NCBI GenBank assembly: GCA_015272395.1
Contig: JACYLQ010000034.1
Coordinates: 124,001-188,000 of the forward strand
Direction of reading: 5' to 3'
From: Calothrix sp. C42_A2020_038
Lineage (GTDB): Bacteria > Cyanobacteriota > Cyanobacteriia > Cyanobacteriales > Nostocaceae
DNA: 64,000 nucleotides
How positions within the stretch are numbered: the first letter of the stretch is position 1; every line of letters begins with the position of its first letter. A program made the position numbers and the translations under genes. Positions 1 through 9,382 of the stretch are shown piece after piece. The notes beneath the pieces were generated by a model. The model made no database searches. It was not told where the DNA came from and worked only from the letters and a program-made list of their open reading frames with translations.

Positions 1-414
1 CAACATTGCTACCCGGTCTTTTAAAGGAGCCATGCCTAATTTTGAGTGGTATTCGACTGCTTTACGCTGCCATTGTAAACGTAATATTGTGCTTACTTGG
101 TCGCGTCCGACCGTTTCGGCTAAAGTGTCTAAAAGCGATACAGCAAAGTTTCCGTAGCTATCGACAAATTCCTTGCGAAGGCTATCACGTCCCTGCTGAC
201 TCAATATATATATATGTTGCGGGCGCCCAATTCCAGTTTGTACTGATGCCGAATTTACAATCAGTTCCTCCGCCTCTAAATCCTTTAAATGACGACGAAT
301 TGCTTGGACACTAATCTCCAATGCATCGGACAGTTCGAGTGCTGATGCTTGAGTATGTTTCAAAAGATACTCTAGGATATCTTGTTTAGTTGAGGACTGC
401 TGCGCTGTTTGCAT
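1..414 (-). CDS. sufR: SufR iron-sulfur-dependent repressor, N-terminal part (runs off window)
   Basis: An open frame of 138 codons starts at the ATG complementary to 412-414 and runs off the left edge. The protein begins MQTAQQSSTKQDILEYLLKH and continues through a winged helix-turn-helix (ALELSDALEISVQAIRRHL, about residues 24-42) to a GIGRPQHIYILS wing. This matches the DNA-binding half of SufR, the [4Fe-4S]-dependent repressor of the suf operon in cyanobacteria. The cysteines that bind the cluster lie in the C-terminal half, outside the window. It is divergent from sufB, and the space between them carries two SufR-type operators, the expected arrangement for an autoregulated repressor. 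The identification is strong; completeness cannot be judged. Confidence 0.93.
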   Translation of the reverse strand, partial: MQTAQQSSTKQDILEYLLKHTQASALELSDALEISVQAIRRHLKDLEAEELIVNSASVQTGIGRPQHIYILSQQGRDSLRKEFVDSYGNFAVSLLDTLAETVGRDQVSTILRLQWQRKAVEYHSKLGMAPLKDRVAML

Positions 415-479
415 TTTCGTCCCAGTTGAGTTCAAAAGTTCAAAAACAAAAACAAAAATAATTTAAAAAAAATTTGACT

Positions 480-501
480 TTAACAACAAACTTGTTGTTA
501 A
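480..501. promoter_or_regulatory. SufR operator 1 (CAAC-N6-GTTG inverted repeat)
   Basis: A 22-bp inverted repeat with only the central base pair unmatched. Its core is CAAC-AAACTT-GTTG at 484-497, extended by TTAA on each side. CAAC-N6-GTTG is the SufR recognition sequence described for Synechocystis. It sits about 66 bp upstream of the sufR start and 170 bp upstream of the sufB start, so it can act on both genes. Confidence 0.85.
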
Positions 502-525
502 TTTAGCGTAAAATGAAGATACATT

Positions 526-545
526 AAACAACATAGATGTTGTTT
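526..545. promoter_or_regulatory. SufR operator 2 (CAAC-N6-GTTG inverted repeat)
   Basis: A second inverted repeat with core CAAC-ATAGAT-GTTG at 529-542, flanked by AAA/TTT. It is 45 bp from the matching point of operator 1, close to four helical turns, so two bound repressors would lie on roughly the same DNA face. Paired sites upstream of sufB are known for this regulator. Confidence 0.82.
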
Positions 546-672
546 TACTCTTAAATATATTCTAGCAGCCGTGTTACCCCTTGGTAACAAAAAGTGGGAA
601 AACAGCTAAATAAAGCTATATAGCCCGTCTTCGATCCTTAAAGAGAACCTCAACCAGACGAGAGAATAACTG

Positions 673-2112
673 ATGAGTGCTACTGTCAAAACCCTAGTCA
701 ACCAACCCTACAAGTACGGCTTTGTCACCAATATAGAGGCCGACACCATACCACGTGGGTTAAATGAAGACATTATCCGTCTGATCTCCGAGAAGAAAAA
801 CGAACCGGAGTTTATGCTGGAGTTTCGTCTGCGAGCGTATCGCCAGTGGTTAAAGATGACTGAGCCAGATTGGTCTGGTCTAAATTACCCACCCATTAAC
901 TACCAAGACATTATCTACTACTCGGCGCCGAAGCAAGCGAAGAAAAAGTTAAACAGTTTGGATGAAGTAGACCCAACGTTACTGGAAACATTCGAGAAGT
1001 TGGGTATTCCTCTAACAGAACAGAAGCGTTTAGCGAACGTAGCAGTAGATGCAATTTTTGATAGTGTGTCCGTTGCTACTACTTTTAAAGAAAAGTTAGC
1101 TCAAGACGGTGTAATTTTCTGTTCGATATCAGAAGCACTACAAGAACATCCGGAATTGGTTAAGAAGTATTTAGGTAGTGTTGTCCCTGTTGCTGACAAT
1201 TATTTTGCAGCGCTTAATTCTGCTGTTTTTAGTGATGGTTCGTTTGTGTATATTCCGAAGGGTGTAAAGTGCCCAATGGAATTAAGTACTTACTTCCGTA
1301 TTAATAGCGGTGATACTGGGCAATTCGAGCGTACTTTAATTGTTGCCGAAGAAGGCAGCTATGTATCATACCTCGAAGGATGTACGGCGCCGATGTACGA
1401 TAGTAACCAGTTACATGCTGCGGTTGTTGAGTTGGTAGCTCTTGATAACGCCGAAATTAAATATTCCACCGTTCAAAACTGGTATGCAGGTGATGCGAAC
1501 GGTAAAGGTGGTATTTACAACTTCGTTACCAAACGTGGTTTGTGTCAAGGTGTGAACTCTAAGATTTCTTGGACACAAGTAGAAACTGGTTCAGCAATTA
1601 CATGGAAGTACCCAAGCTGTGTACTAGTTGGTGACAACTCGGTTGGAGAGTTTTACTCAGTTGCCTTAACTAACAACATGCAGCAAGCAGATACGGGTAC
1701 CAAAATGGTTCACGTTGGCAAAAATACTCGCAGCACAATTATCTCCAAAGGCATTTCCGCAGGCAAATCGAGTAATAGCTACCGGGGTTTAGTTAAAATT
1801 AACCCTAAAGCAGAAGGCGCCAGAAATTACTCACAGTGCGACTCGATGTTAATAGGGGATAATGCTCACGCGAACACTTTTCCATATATTCAGGTACAGA
1901 ACCATACAGCCAAGGTCGAGCATGAAGCATCGACATCGAAGATTGGGGAAGACCAGCTATTCTACTTCACACAACGAGGTATTTCATCCGAAGACGCTGT
2001 GTCAATGATGATAAGTGGTTTCTGTAAAGATGTATTTAACCAGTTACCAATGGAGTTTGCAGTTGAAGCTGACAAGTTGCTCAGTCTCAAATTAGAAGGT
2101 AGCGTTGGTTAA
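673..2112 (+). CDS. sufB: Fe-S cluster assembly scaffold SufB
   Basis: A 479-residue SufB, the core scaffold of the SufBCD complex on which Fe-S clusters are assembled in the cytoplasm. The C-terminal beta-helix core is intact. It includes the SQCDSML segment (Cys389, equivalent to the catalytic Cys405 of E. coli SufB), then [18 protein letters not shown] and LFYFTQRGI. Length is normal for cyanobacteria. The start at 673 follows an AGAGAATAA stretch and gives the usual N-terminus with VNQPYKYGF. It is the first gene of sufBCDS, about 260 bp from the divergent repressor gene, and downstream of both SufR operators. Confidence 0.97.
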   Translation: MSATVKTLVNQPYKYGFVTNIEADTIPRGLNEDIIRLISEKKNEPEFMLEFRLRAYRQWLKMTEPDWSGLNYPPINYQDIIYYSAPKQAKKKLNSLDEVDPTLLETFEKLGIPLTEQKRLANVAVDAIFDSVSVATTFKEKLAQDGVIFCSISEALQEHPELVKKYLGSVVPVADNYFAALNSAVFSDGSFVYIPKGVKCPMELSTYFRINSGDTGQFERTLIVAEEGSYVSYLEGCTAPMYDSNQLHAAVVELVALDNAEIKYSTVQNWYAGDANGKGGIYNFVTKRGLCQGVNSKISWTQVETGSAITWKYPSCVLVGDNSVGEFYSVALTNNMQQADTGTKMVHVGKNTRSTIISKGISAGKSSNSYRGLVKINPKAEGARNYSQCDSMLIGDNAHANTFPYIQVQNHTAKVEHEASTSKIGEDQLFYFTQRGISSEDAVSMMISGFCKDVFNQLPMEFAVEADKLLSLKLEGSVG

Positions 2113-2128
2113 GTAATTCTTAAATCTT

Positions 2129-2181
2129 GTGGGGTGGGCATAGCCTGCCCTGCAACAAATGCACAGGCTTTCTATGCCTTT
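2129..2181. repeat. Intergenic hairpin pair between sufB and sufC
   Basis: Two short inverted repeats lie in the 88-bp sufB-sufC spacer: GGGCA-TAGCC-TGCCC (2136-2150) and GCACAGGC...ATGCC (2161-2177). The same two hairpin types recur at 50897-50911 and 51079-51099, so they look like a dispersed cyanobacterial repeat. A longer sufC model starting at 2159 would translate through this repeat. Confidence 0.5.
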
Positions 2182-2200
2182 ACAAGACAAAACAAAGAAC

Positions 2201-2989
2201 ATGATTATTGAAAACAGTGAAGTAGTGCTGTCAGTGCGTGACTTGACAGCAAGTGTAGAAGGAACCCCCATTCTCAAAGGCGTAAACCTGGAAGTGAAAG
2301 CAGGGGAAATTCACGCTATCATGGGGCCTAACGGTTCAGGAAAAAGTACCTTCTCCAAAGTATTAGCAGGACACCCAGCATACGAAGTGACAGGTGGTGA
2401 AGTCATATTTAAGGGTCAAAACCTGTTGGAGATGGAACCAGAAGACCGCGCTCGTAGTGGTGTATTTCTCGCTTTTCAATATCCTTTAGAAATTCCTGGT
2501 GTTACAAATTTAGACTTTTTACGGGTAGCATACAACTCGAAGCGCAAAGCGCAGGGTTTGGAAGAGTTAGAACCTTTCGACTTTGAAGATTTGGTTTACG
2601 AAAAACTCAATATCGTCAAAATGGACTCAGCTTTTCTAAACCGTAGTGTCAACGAAGGGTTTTCTGGTGGAGAGAAAAAGCGTAACGAAATTCTCCAAAT
2701 GGCACTTTTAGAACCAACAGTAGCTATTTTAGATGAGACAGACTCTGGTTTAGATATTGATGCGCTCAAAATTGTGTCGAACGGGGTTAACCAGCTAGCT
2801 AGACCTGAAAACGCCACAATTATGATTACTCACTACCAGCGCTTGCTCAATTATATTGTTCCTGACTACGTGCATGTGATGGCGCGCGGTCAAATTCTCA
2901 CAAGTGGGACTAAAGAGTTGGCACTGGAATTAGAAGAACGTGGTTATGACTGGATTTTAGACCAGTGCGCTGAGACTGTAGGAGTGTAG
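2201..2989 (+). CDS. sufC: Fe-S cluster assembly ATPase SufC
   Basis: ABC-type ATPase of 262 residues that powers the SufBCD scaffold. Walker A GPNGSGKS is at residues 42-49, the signature SGGEKKR near 155 and Walker [12 protein letters not shown] near 180. I place the start at 2201, giving [15 protein letters not shown], the usual N-terminus. An upstream in-frame ATG at 2159 would add 14 residues encoded by an intergenic hairpin repeat and is unlikely. SufD follows 14 bp after the stop. Function is certain from family; the start is well supported. Confidence 0.95.
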   Translation: MIIENSEVVLSVRDLTASVEGTPILKGVNLEVKAGEIHAIMGPNGSGKSTFSKVLAGHPAYEVTGGEVIFKGQNLLEMEPEDRARSGVFLAFQYPLEIPGVTNLDFLRVAYNSKRKAQGLEELEPFDFEDLVYEKLNIVKMDSAFLNRSVNEGFSGGEKKRNEILQMALLEPTVAILDETDSGLDIDALKIVSNGVNQLARPENATIMITHYQRLLNYIVPDYVHVMARGQILTSGTKELALELEERGYDWILDQCAETVGV

Positions 2990-3003
2990 GTTTTAAAAAA
3001 GTT

Positions 3004-4356
3004 ATGGCACAAGTTTCTCCTAGTCCTATTCCAAATTCCAATGTCGCCAACTTGATGTCTACCTTGTTAGATAGAGATGCTTATTTAACAGGGTTGTTGA
3101 ATAACGTTGTAGAGACGCAACATCTAACGTCTCAACATTGGTTAGAAGAAATTAAACAGCGCGCGGCAAATTGGGTACGTCATTCAATATTACCCACAAA
3201 CCGTGATGAAGAATGGCGTTTTACAGATTTATCTAAATTAAAACAGATAAATTTTCATCATGTAAAGACGCGATTAATCGCTTCTGTGCAAACAAAAATT
3301 TTACCCGAAGTTGAAAGCCGTTTGGTTTTTGTTAACGGTGTATACGCAGCGGAATTATCAGCAGTATCAACTTTACCTAAAGGGATTTTAGTTACAAATT
3401 TATCTGATTTACCTGAAGAATATACTGTCAAAATTCCAGAATACTTAGCTCAAGCAGAAGGCGCCTTAGAGGTGTTTACAGCGCTGAATACTGCGGGTAT
3501 GCAGGATGCAGCTATAATTTGGGTATCAAAAAATGTAATAGTAGAAACACCAATTCATTTGGTATATCTTACTGCTGGTGAGAACGCAATTTCTTTGCCA
3601 CGTTGTTTAGTGGTGGCTGATACTGGTTCTCAGGTTAGTTTTGTGGAAGAATATGTAACAGGCAGGATACCTGTTCCACAAGAGGGGAGTTATTTCACCA
3701 ATGCTGTTACGGAAATCTGGATTTCTGAAAATGCTAGTGTGAACCATACTAGAGTTCAGAAGGAAAGTTGTGAAGCATTCCACGTTGGTAAAACTGCTGT
3801 TACTCAAGCACGCTATAGTCGCTACACCTGTAACGCCATTAATAGTGGTGCGAGCTTAGGGCGCCATAATTTAGAAATATTACAAACCGGGGAACAAACT
3901 GAAACTACTCTAAACGGGTTAACGATGATTAAAGGAGAGCAAATAGCTGATATGCACAGTGCTATTGCCCTAAATCATCCTTACGGTGTTTGTAAACAGT
4001 TACAAAAGAATATTGTTGGCGATAAAGCTCACGCTATTTTTAACGGTAAAGTATTTGTACCAAAACCTGCACAGCAAACTGATGCTGTACAGTTAAACCG
4101 TAATTTGCTTCTATCAAGTAAAGCACGAGTTGACACAAAACCCCAACTGGAAATTACCGCTGATAATGTCAAATGTGCCCACGGCGCCACGGTTAGCCAG
4201 TTGGAAGATGATGAAATCTTCTACCTACAAAGTCGAGGCATTAACGAGAATGATTCGCGGAACTTGTTAATCAATGCCTTTGCGACTGAGATTATTAATA
4301 ATATCCCTGTCACCTCTTTACGCGATAATCTTCTCAACGAAGTCAAACAATTTTAG
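3004..4356 (+). CDS. sufD: Fe-S cluster assembly protein SufD
   Basis: A 450-residue SufD, the SufB paralogue that completes the SufBC2D scaffold and is involved in iron acquisition for the cluster. The SufD/SufB core with NVKCAHGATVSQLEDDEIFYLQ... near the C-terminus is present; the first ~120 residues are the variable helical region. Within that region the DNA carries two pieces of a dispersed GTAGAGACGC-type palindromic repeat (3105-3133 and 3261-3289). They code for ordinary residues and do not break the frame. It follows sufC by 14 bp and precedes sufS by 77 bp. Confidence 0.95.
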   Translation: MAQVSPSPIPNSNVANLMSTLLDRDAYLTGLLNNVVETQHLTSQHWLEEIKQRAANWVRHSILPTNRDEEWRFTDLSKLKQINFHHVKTRLIASVQTKILPEVESRLVFVNGVYAAELSAVSTLPKGILVTNLSDLPEEYTVKIPEYLAQAEGALEVFTALNTAGMQDAAIIWVSKNVIVETPIHLVYLTAGENAISLPRCLVVADTGSQVSFVEEYVTGRIPVPQEGSYFTNAVTEIWISENASVNHTRVQKESCEAFHVGKTAVTQARYSRYTCNAINSGASLGRHNLEILQTGEQTETTLNGLTMIKGEQIADMHSAIALNHPYGVCKQLQKNIVGDKAHAIFNGKVFVPKPAQQTDAVQLNRNLLLSSKARVDTKPQLEITADNVKCAHGATVSQLEDDEIFYLQSRGINENDSRNLLINAFATEIINNIPVTSLRDNLLNEVKQF

Positions 4357-4433
4357 ATTTGTCTTTCAATATCCAAAATCGGATGTTACGAAAATGGATA
4401 ATCCTGACTCTTAACTCCTAACTTTTAAATCCC

Positions 4434-5699
4434 ATGACTCTTGCCAAAGATATTACCATTGCCACCAAAGTTCGTCGTGACTTCCCTATTCTTCATCAGG
4501 AAGTTAACGGTAAACCTCTTGTTTACTTAGATAGCGCAGCTACTTCCCAAAAACCTCTGCTTGTTCTCAATACCTGGCGCCATTATTACGAAACTTATAA
4601 TGCTAATGTTCACCGTGGCGCCCATACTCTGAGTGCGAAAGCGACAGATGCTTATGAAGCAGCACGCGATAAAGTTGCAGGTTTTATTAATGCGAATTCA
4701 CGTAATGAAATAATCTATACCCGCAACGCTTCCGAAGCCATCAATTTGGTAGCGTATAGCTGGGCAATGAATAATTTAAAAGCAGGGGATGAAATTATCC
4801 TCTCGGTGATGGAACACCACAGTAATATAGTTCCCTGGCATTTTGTCGCTCAAAAGACAGGTGCTGTATTAAAGCATGTGGAATTAGCACCCGAAGAAAC
4901 TTTTGATTTTGAACATTTTAAAAAATTAATTTCTAACAAAACTAAGTTAGTATCGGTAGTGCATGTCTCAAACACTTTGGGATGCATTAACCCAGTTCAA
5001 GAAATTTGCACACTTGCTCATCAATACGGTGCCAAAGTATTAATTGATGCTTGCCAAAGTGTTCCTCACATGCCTATTGACGTGCAGGAAATTGACTGTG
5101 ACTGGCTAGTTGCTTCCGGTCACAAAATGTGTGCCCCTACAGGTATTGGTTTTCTGTACGGTAAGGAAGATATTCTCAATGCTATGCCACCATTTTTAGG
5201 TGGTGGTGAGATGATAGCCGATGTATATTTAGACTATTCCACCTATGCAGAATTACCACATAAATTTGAAGCTGGTACACCCGCTATTGGTGAAGCTATC
5301 GCATTAGGCGCCGCAGTTGATTATTTAACTAAATTAGGTATGGATCAAATTCATGCCTATGAAGCCGAATTAACATCATATTTATTTGAACAACTCGAAG
5401 CTATTCCAGAAATTACCATATACGGTCCAAAACCCAACGCCAACGGTTTCGGACGCGCGGCACTAGCTTCGTTTACCGCAGGTAATATTCACCCAAACGA
5501 CTTATCAGCACTACTCGACCAAGAAGGTGTAGCAATACGTTCCGGACACCACTGTACACAACCTTTGCACCGTTACTTGAATTTAACCAGCGGAACTGCG
5601 CGGGTAAGTTTAGCCTTCTATAACACCCACCAAGAAATCGATATATTTATCAAATCCCTAAAAGACACAATAGAGTTCTTTACCAGCATCCTAGGCTGA
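4434..5699 (+). CDS. sufS: SufS cysteine desulfurase
   Basis: A 421-residue class-V aminotransferase fold enzyme that takes sulfur from cysteine for the SufBCD machinery. The PLP lysine is in [12 protein letters not shown] (Lys231). The persulfide-forming cysteine is Cys374 in [11 protein letters not shown]; the RxGHHC context is the SufS (group II) type rather than IscS. The start at 4434 gives [20 protein letters not shown]. It is the last gene of the operon and is followed by a stem-loop terminator. Confidence 0.96.
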   Translation: MTLAKDITIATKVRRDFPILHQEVNGKPLVYLDSAATSQKPLLVLNTWRHYYETYNANVHRGAHTLSAKATDAYEAARDKVAGFINANSRNEIIYTRNASEAINLVAYSWAMNNLKAGDEIILSVMEHHSNIVPWHFVAQKTGAVLKHVELAPEETFDFEHFKKLISNKTKLVSVVHVSNTLGCINPVQEICTLAHQYGAKVLIDACQSVPHMPIDVQEIDCDWLVASGHKMCAPTGIGFLYGKEDILNAMPPFLGGGEMIADVYLDYSTYAELPHKFEAGTPAIGEAIALGAAVDYLTKLGMDQIHAYEAELTSYLFEQLEAIPEITIYGPKPNANGFGRAALASFTAGNIHPNDLSALLDQEGVAIRSGHHCTQPLHRYLNLTSGTARVSLAFYNTHQEIDIFIKSLKDTIEFFTSILG

Positions 5700-5735
5700 T
5701 AATCTCATAAACTCGTAGTTAACACTACTTTATAT

Positions 5736-5770
5736 AGTAGAGATGTTTCACAAAACCTCTCTACTTTTTA
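5736..5770 (+). terminator. Intrinsic terminator after sufS
   Basis: An 8-bp stem AGTAGAGA/TCTCTACT (5736-5743 and 5758-5765) with a 14-nt loop, followed by a T run (5765-5769). It lies 36 bp after the sufS stop. The rest of the 255-bp gap to the next gene shows nothing clear. Confidence 0.75.
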
Positions 5771-5954
5771 ATCGGATTATTTCAGCATGTAAAGCTACTC
5801 ATCAGGAGCGAGCAAAGTATGAAAATTGAAGTATTAAAAAAGCGGTTAGATTGAAATCTGCTGAAAGCATTTCGCACATAGGTTAGGCAAAAAATGAATT
5901 AATTACTTGCCAGGAAGATAAATCACAAGTAGCCGCATGAAAAATAGTTTTTCA

Positions 5955-6770
5955 TTATAAATATGGCAATCTAGGAAAACCAAGAAAATCTCTGAGCATA
6001 TTGACGATTTCGGTTCCTTTTTCAAAAGAATTGCTTACTATTTTGTACTCTTGTTTCGATGATAAAATAATTGTTGGTATGTAATAATCATCATAATCCA
6101 GCAATTTAATTTCTTGAATTTCATTCAGGTCATATTTTTTTGTGCGGATACCTATTAGTGTATGTGTATGGCAAATAAATATATTCATGTTATTTACTTT
6201 ACTAAAAATAAAAGTTTGCGTACTAAATAGTTTATATAAACCAATAATTATAGAAAGAGGAAAGATGGATAACAAGGTTAATATGAAGAAGCTGGAAAGC
6301 TCAAATCGATTGTCGTGAGTAACTGTGATTGATGTTTGTGAAGAATTGATGAATGATTGAAGTTGTTGTGAAATTGATGTCATTTTATCTCTATCTGCAC
6401 CAACACCACCAAAGACTACTATTTGTCCAGAGGCAGTGAGTATAAATACGCTTCTTTCACCAGTCCTATCTTTAATTAGTAGCTTAGTTCCTTTGACTGA
6501 ATTAAATTCTTGTGCCGAATTAGACTTAAAACCAAAATATTGCGACTGTTTTCTCTGACAATTAATTAGTCCAGACTGCGCGCGCTGACACGTAAGGTTT
6601 ATCACTCCCAGACTCTGAGTCGCCTCTGGTATGATGTGACGCAACACAGATAAAACACCAGATGACCAAAGTATAAAAAAAACTAAAACAAACCAATGCT
6701 GTTTGGTTTTGAGGATAATTTCTTCGGTATTTTGTTTGACAACTTTGATTTGGTTATCTAAAGCACTCAT
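5955..6770 (-). CDS. Uncharacterised membrane protein with two transmembrane helices
   Basis: Not recognised as a named family. The 271-residue protein has a hydrophobic segment at about residues 26-44 (HWFVLVFFILWSSGVLSVL) and another at about 160-185. Between them is a polar domain with four cysteine-containing turns near its start (NLTCQRAQSGLINCQRKQ). The C-terminal ~85 residues form a second soluble, strand-rich domain. Topology therefore suggests one domain on each side of the membrane. It is divergent from the phosphoesterase gene and convergent with sufS. No function is assigned. Confidence 0.8.
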   Translation of the reverse strand: MSALDNQIKVVKQNTEEIILKTKQHWFVLVFFILWSSGVLSVLRHIIPEATQSLGVINLTCQRAQSGLINCQRKQSQYFGFKSNSAQEFNSVKGTKLLIKDRTGERSVFILTASGQIVVFGGVGADRDKMTSISQQLQSFINSSQTSITVTHDNRFELSSFFILTLLSIFPLSIIIGLYKLFSTQTFIFSKVNNMNIFICHTHTLIGIRTKKYDLNEIQEIKLLDYDDYYIPTIILSSKQEYKIVSNSFEKGTEIVNMLRDFLGFPRLPYL

Positions 6771-6864
6771 TTATCTTGTTATATTTGTAAGTATAATTAA
6801 TGCGTTGGTACATGAAGCTACAGCGGTATTTAGAATAATTCCGGAAACACTCAAAGGCATGTTC

Positions 6865-8592
6865 ATGTATAAAAATAGCCGCAAAATAATATTCGTAATG
6901 CTGTTTTTACTGGTTATTTGCTTGACCCCCACATATGTAGGGTTATCCAAACAGAAAACTAAAGTACCTGCACCCCAATTATTGAGTGACCCGTTTCTGC
7001 AACAGCCAACAAAAAATTCCATCAGAGTTGTTTGGTTTACAGAGTTTCCTGGTTCTAAACACATTGTCACCTGGGGCAGAGATTTTACGCAAACCGCATT
7101 CGCTACAACTACAAAACTTAGTCGCACTCGCGAAGATCAAAAATCACAAGTTGGGGTTCAAAACGCATCAATACCTAATAATAAACCTGTTAAACGTGAT
7201 ATTTGGCGCCATGAAGCTGTGGTAACTGGGTTAAAACCGGGTACGCGAGTAAATTATCGAGTTACGAGTATTCGGAAAAATGGATTAAGTGTTAGCAGTA
7301 AAAATTTTACCCTTACCCCAAATCCTCTACCGAATACACCATTAAAGATTTTATTAACTTCTGATCACCAACTGAAACCAATGGTGGCAGCGAATATGCA
7401 AAAAGTAGTTGAAACAGTTGGAAGGGTAGATGGAGTTTTCTTCGCTGGTGATGCCGCAAGTGCTTCCGACCGTGCGAGTGGATGGTTTGATGATAGTAGT
7501 GGCGGCGCCTTTTTTCCCTGTTTACAAGGTCGTGCCCGTAAAGAATTAGAACATGATGGTGTGAAGATAACTTACAGAGGTGGGGAAATTATTCAGCACG
7601 CACCAATATTTACAACTATTGGTAATAGTGATGTAATGGGACGCTTTTCATGGGGTAATAGTTTGAATGATGAGTATCAAAGCGCAATTCCTCGCCAAGA
7701 AGCTCAAAAATTGTATGGGAAAAAAAATCTCAAGAACAATTCTTTTAACACTGATACTTATGAAGAGATTTTCTCCTTACCGAGAAGTAAATCTGGTGGT
7801 GAAACTTACTATGCAGTCACTTTTGGCAACGTGCGTCTAGTCTCACTATATATTACAAATGTATGGCGTGTTCCTGATTTAGGAAAACCAAGAGGAAAAT
7901 ATCAAGAAAGTCCAACAGATTTGAATAACCCTCAAAATTGGGGTTATGGACAGTTTATTTTTGAACCAATTACACCTGGTAGTACTCAATATCGATGGTT
8001 ACAACAAGAACTCAATAGTCCTGAGTTTAAACGAGCAAAATACAAAGTAGTCATGTTCCATCACCCACCCCACTCTTTAGGTGATAATGTTGTTCCTGCT
8101 TATACTGACCCAGTGCAGGTAATTGAACGTGATAAGGGTGGTAAAATTACAGCAGTTCGATACAAATATCCTCAAAATTTAGATTATCTAACCCGCGATG
8201 TCATACCTTTGCTCGAAAAGGCAAATGTACAACTGGTACTTTATGGACACTCTCATCTATGGAACCGCTTCCGCAGTCGCTCAGGAATGAATTTTTTGGA
8301 AACATCTAATGTTGGTAACAGTTACGGCGCCTTTTGGGATGACAAAAAGCGACAAGTTCCGACAGGTGATAAGCAAGATTTTTTCCAACAAGGAAACCCG
8401 AATGGACTAGAACCTGTTGTACCTAATATTTCGCCACTCAAAAATGCTGAAGGCAAGCCTTTACCCTACATTGCCAGTAATGATATCACAGTTTTCAGCA
8501 TTTTAGATACAGGCACTGGAACAGTTAGTAGTTATCGTTTTGATACTAGTACGCAGGAGCCAGTAGTCAAGTTTGATGAATTTAACTTTTAG
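6865..8592 (+). CDS. Exported calcineurin-like metallophosphoesterase
   Basis: A predicted exported or membrane-anchored phosphoesterase of 575 residues. It has an N-terminal hydrophobic segment (IIFVMLFLLVICL), then a fibronectin-III-like domain (IRVVWFTEFPGSKHIVTWG...), then the metallophosphatase fold. The metal-site motifs appear in order: LLTSDHQ, FFAGDAA, TIGNSD, MFHHPPHS and LYGHSHLWNR. This layout resembles purple acid phosphatases; the substrate is unknown. I place the start at 6865 because AAAGG (6853-6857) lies 7 bp ahead; 6859 is an alternative, and a longer frame to 6703 overlaps the divergent gene. Its last 11 bp overlap the convergent protease gene. Confidence 0.85.
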   Translation: MYKNSRKIIFVMLFLLVICLTPTYVGLSKQKTKVPAPQLLSDPFLQQPTKNSIRVVWFTEFPGSKHIVTWGRDFTQTAFATTTKLSRTREDQKSQVGVQNASIPNNKPVKRDIWRHEAVVTGLKPGTRVNYRVTSIRKNGLSVSSKNFTLTPNPLPNTPLKILLTSDHQLKPMVAANMQKVVETVGRVDGVFFAGDAASASDRASGWFDDSSGGAFFPCLQGRARKELEHDGVKITYRGGEIIQHAPIFTTIGNSDVMGRFSWGNSLNDEYQSAIPRQEAQKLYGKKNLKNNSFNTDTYEEIFSLPRSKSGGETYYAVTFGNVRLVSLYITNVWRVPDLGKPRGKYQESPTDLNNPQNWGYGQFIFEPITPGSTQYRWLQQELNSPEFKRAKYKVVMFHHPPHSLGDNVVPAYTDPVQVIERDKGGKITAVRYKYPQNLDYLTRDVIPLLEKANVQLVLYGHSHLWNRFRSRSGMNFLETSNVGNSYGAFWDDKKRQVPTGDKQDFFQQGNPNGLEPVVPNISPLKNAEGKPLPYIASNDITVFSILDTGTGTVSSYRFDTSTQEPVVKFDEFNF

Positions 8593-9382
8593 AACCTAAT
8601 TCTTTAGGTAATGGAAACAACTTTTCGGTTTGATAATTTTTTTGTTTAATTAACCTTTCTAAATGTTTGACTCTTTGCTTCGGCGCCGGATGAGTTGATA
8701 AGAATGCTACATCCATACTGTTTTGTTTGCTTAAACGGTTGAAAAAATCAGTGGCGCCACCTACATGTCCGTAAGTTTGGTACAGTAAATTCAATCCAAT
8801 TTCGTCAGCTTGTGATTCTTGTGCTTGTGAATACTGAGCATCAGAAAAAGTTGTAATACCAGAAGCCAGTGACACCAACAAATCATGATTTCCTGTTATC
8901 GAAGCCAACGTAATCGGTAGTATTAATTGTCGTAATATACTACGTAAATGGTCACGATTGGCGAAGTGTCCTAACTCGTGACCCAAAACCATCATTAATT
9001 CGTTTTCTGACTCTGTTTGTTTGAGTAAACCTGAAAAAATTACAATCCTATCACCTGGTAATGCTAAGGCGTTGATTGTCTCATTTGGTACATACAATAT
9101 TTGGTAGTCACGTTGACGCTGTCCTGATGGTAGGTTAGATTCTAATTTGTTTAAAAGCTGGTTTAAAGTATCTTGTGTTGGTGATGGTTGAGATAATGTT
9201 TCATATGCGGGAACAACTAAGGCGCCTACTTGTTTTTCGACATTGGGAGGAATTATCCAGACAAGATTATCAACTATTAATCCTACCAGCCAAATAATAC
9301 CTAGAATGATAGATAAAAATATACCAAGGATTATTAATAGCTGGCGGTTACTAGTTGGTGGGTTACGATTTGTTTGTGTCAT
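8582..9382 (-). CDS. M48-family zinc metalloprotease, membrane anchored
   Basis: A 266-residue peptidase with one N-terminal transmembrane helix (about residues 14-36). The zinc motif HELGH is at residues 135-139, and the third ligand is the glutamate in SQAQESQADEIG, the M48 arrangement. Family members such as HtpX, BepA and Oma1 cleave membrane or damaged proteins; the substrate here is unknown. The start codon overlaps the stop of the preceding AIM24-family gene by 4 bp, indicating translational coupling, so it is the last gene of a four-gene operon with three AIM24 paralogues. Confidence 0.9.
   Translation of the reverse strand: MTQTNRNPPTSNRQLLIILGIFLSIILGIIWLVGLIVDNLVWIIPPNVEKQVGALVVPAYETLSQPSPTQDTLNQLLNKLESNLPSGQRQRDYQILYVPNETINALALPGDRIVIFSGLLKQTESENELMMVLGHELGHFANRDHLRSILRQLILPITLASITGNHDLLVSLASGITTFSDAQYSQAQESQADEIGLNLLYQTYGHVGGATDFFNRLSKQNSMDVAFLSTHPAPKQRVKHLERLIKQKNYQTEKLFPLPKELGSKS

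Noticed and set aside
6-314. 102-aa plus-strand frame at the left edge
   Set aside because: It is the antisense of sufR, which has clear helix-turn-helix residues.
2159-2200. SufC N-terminal extension
   Set aside because: It translates an intergenic hairpin repeat and is absent from the N-terminus I recognise as usual for SufC.
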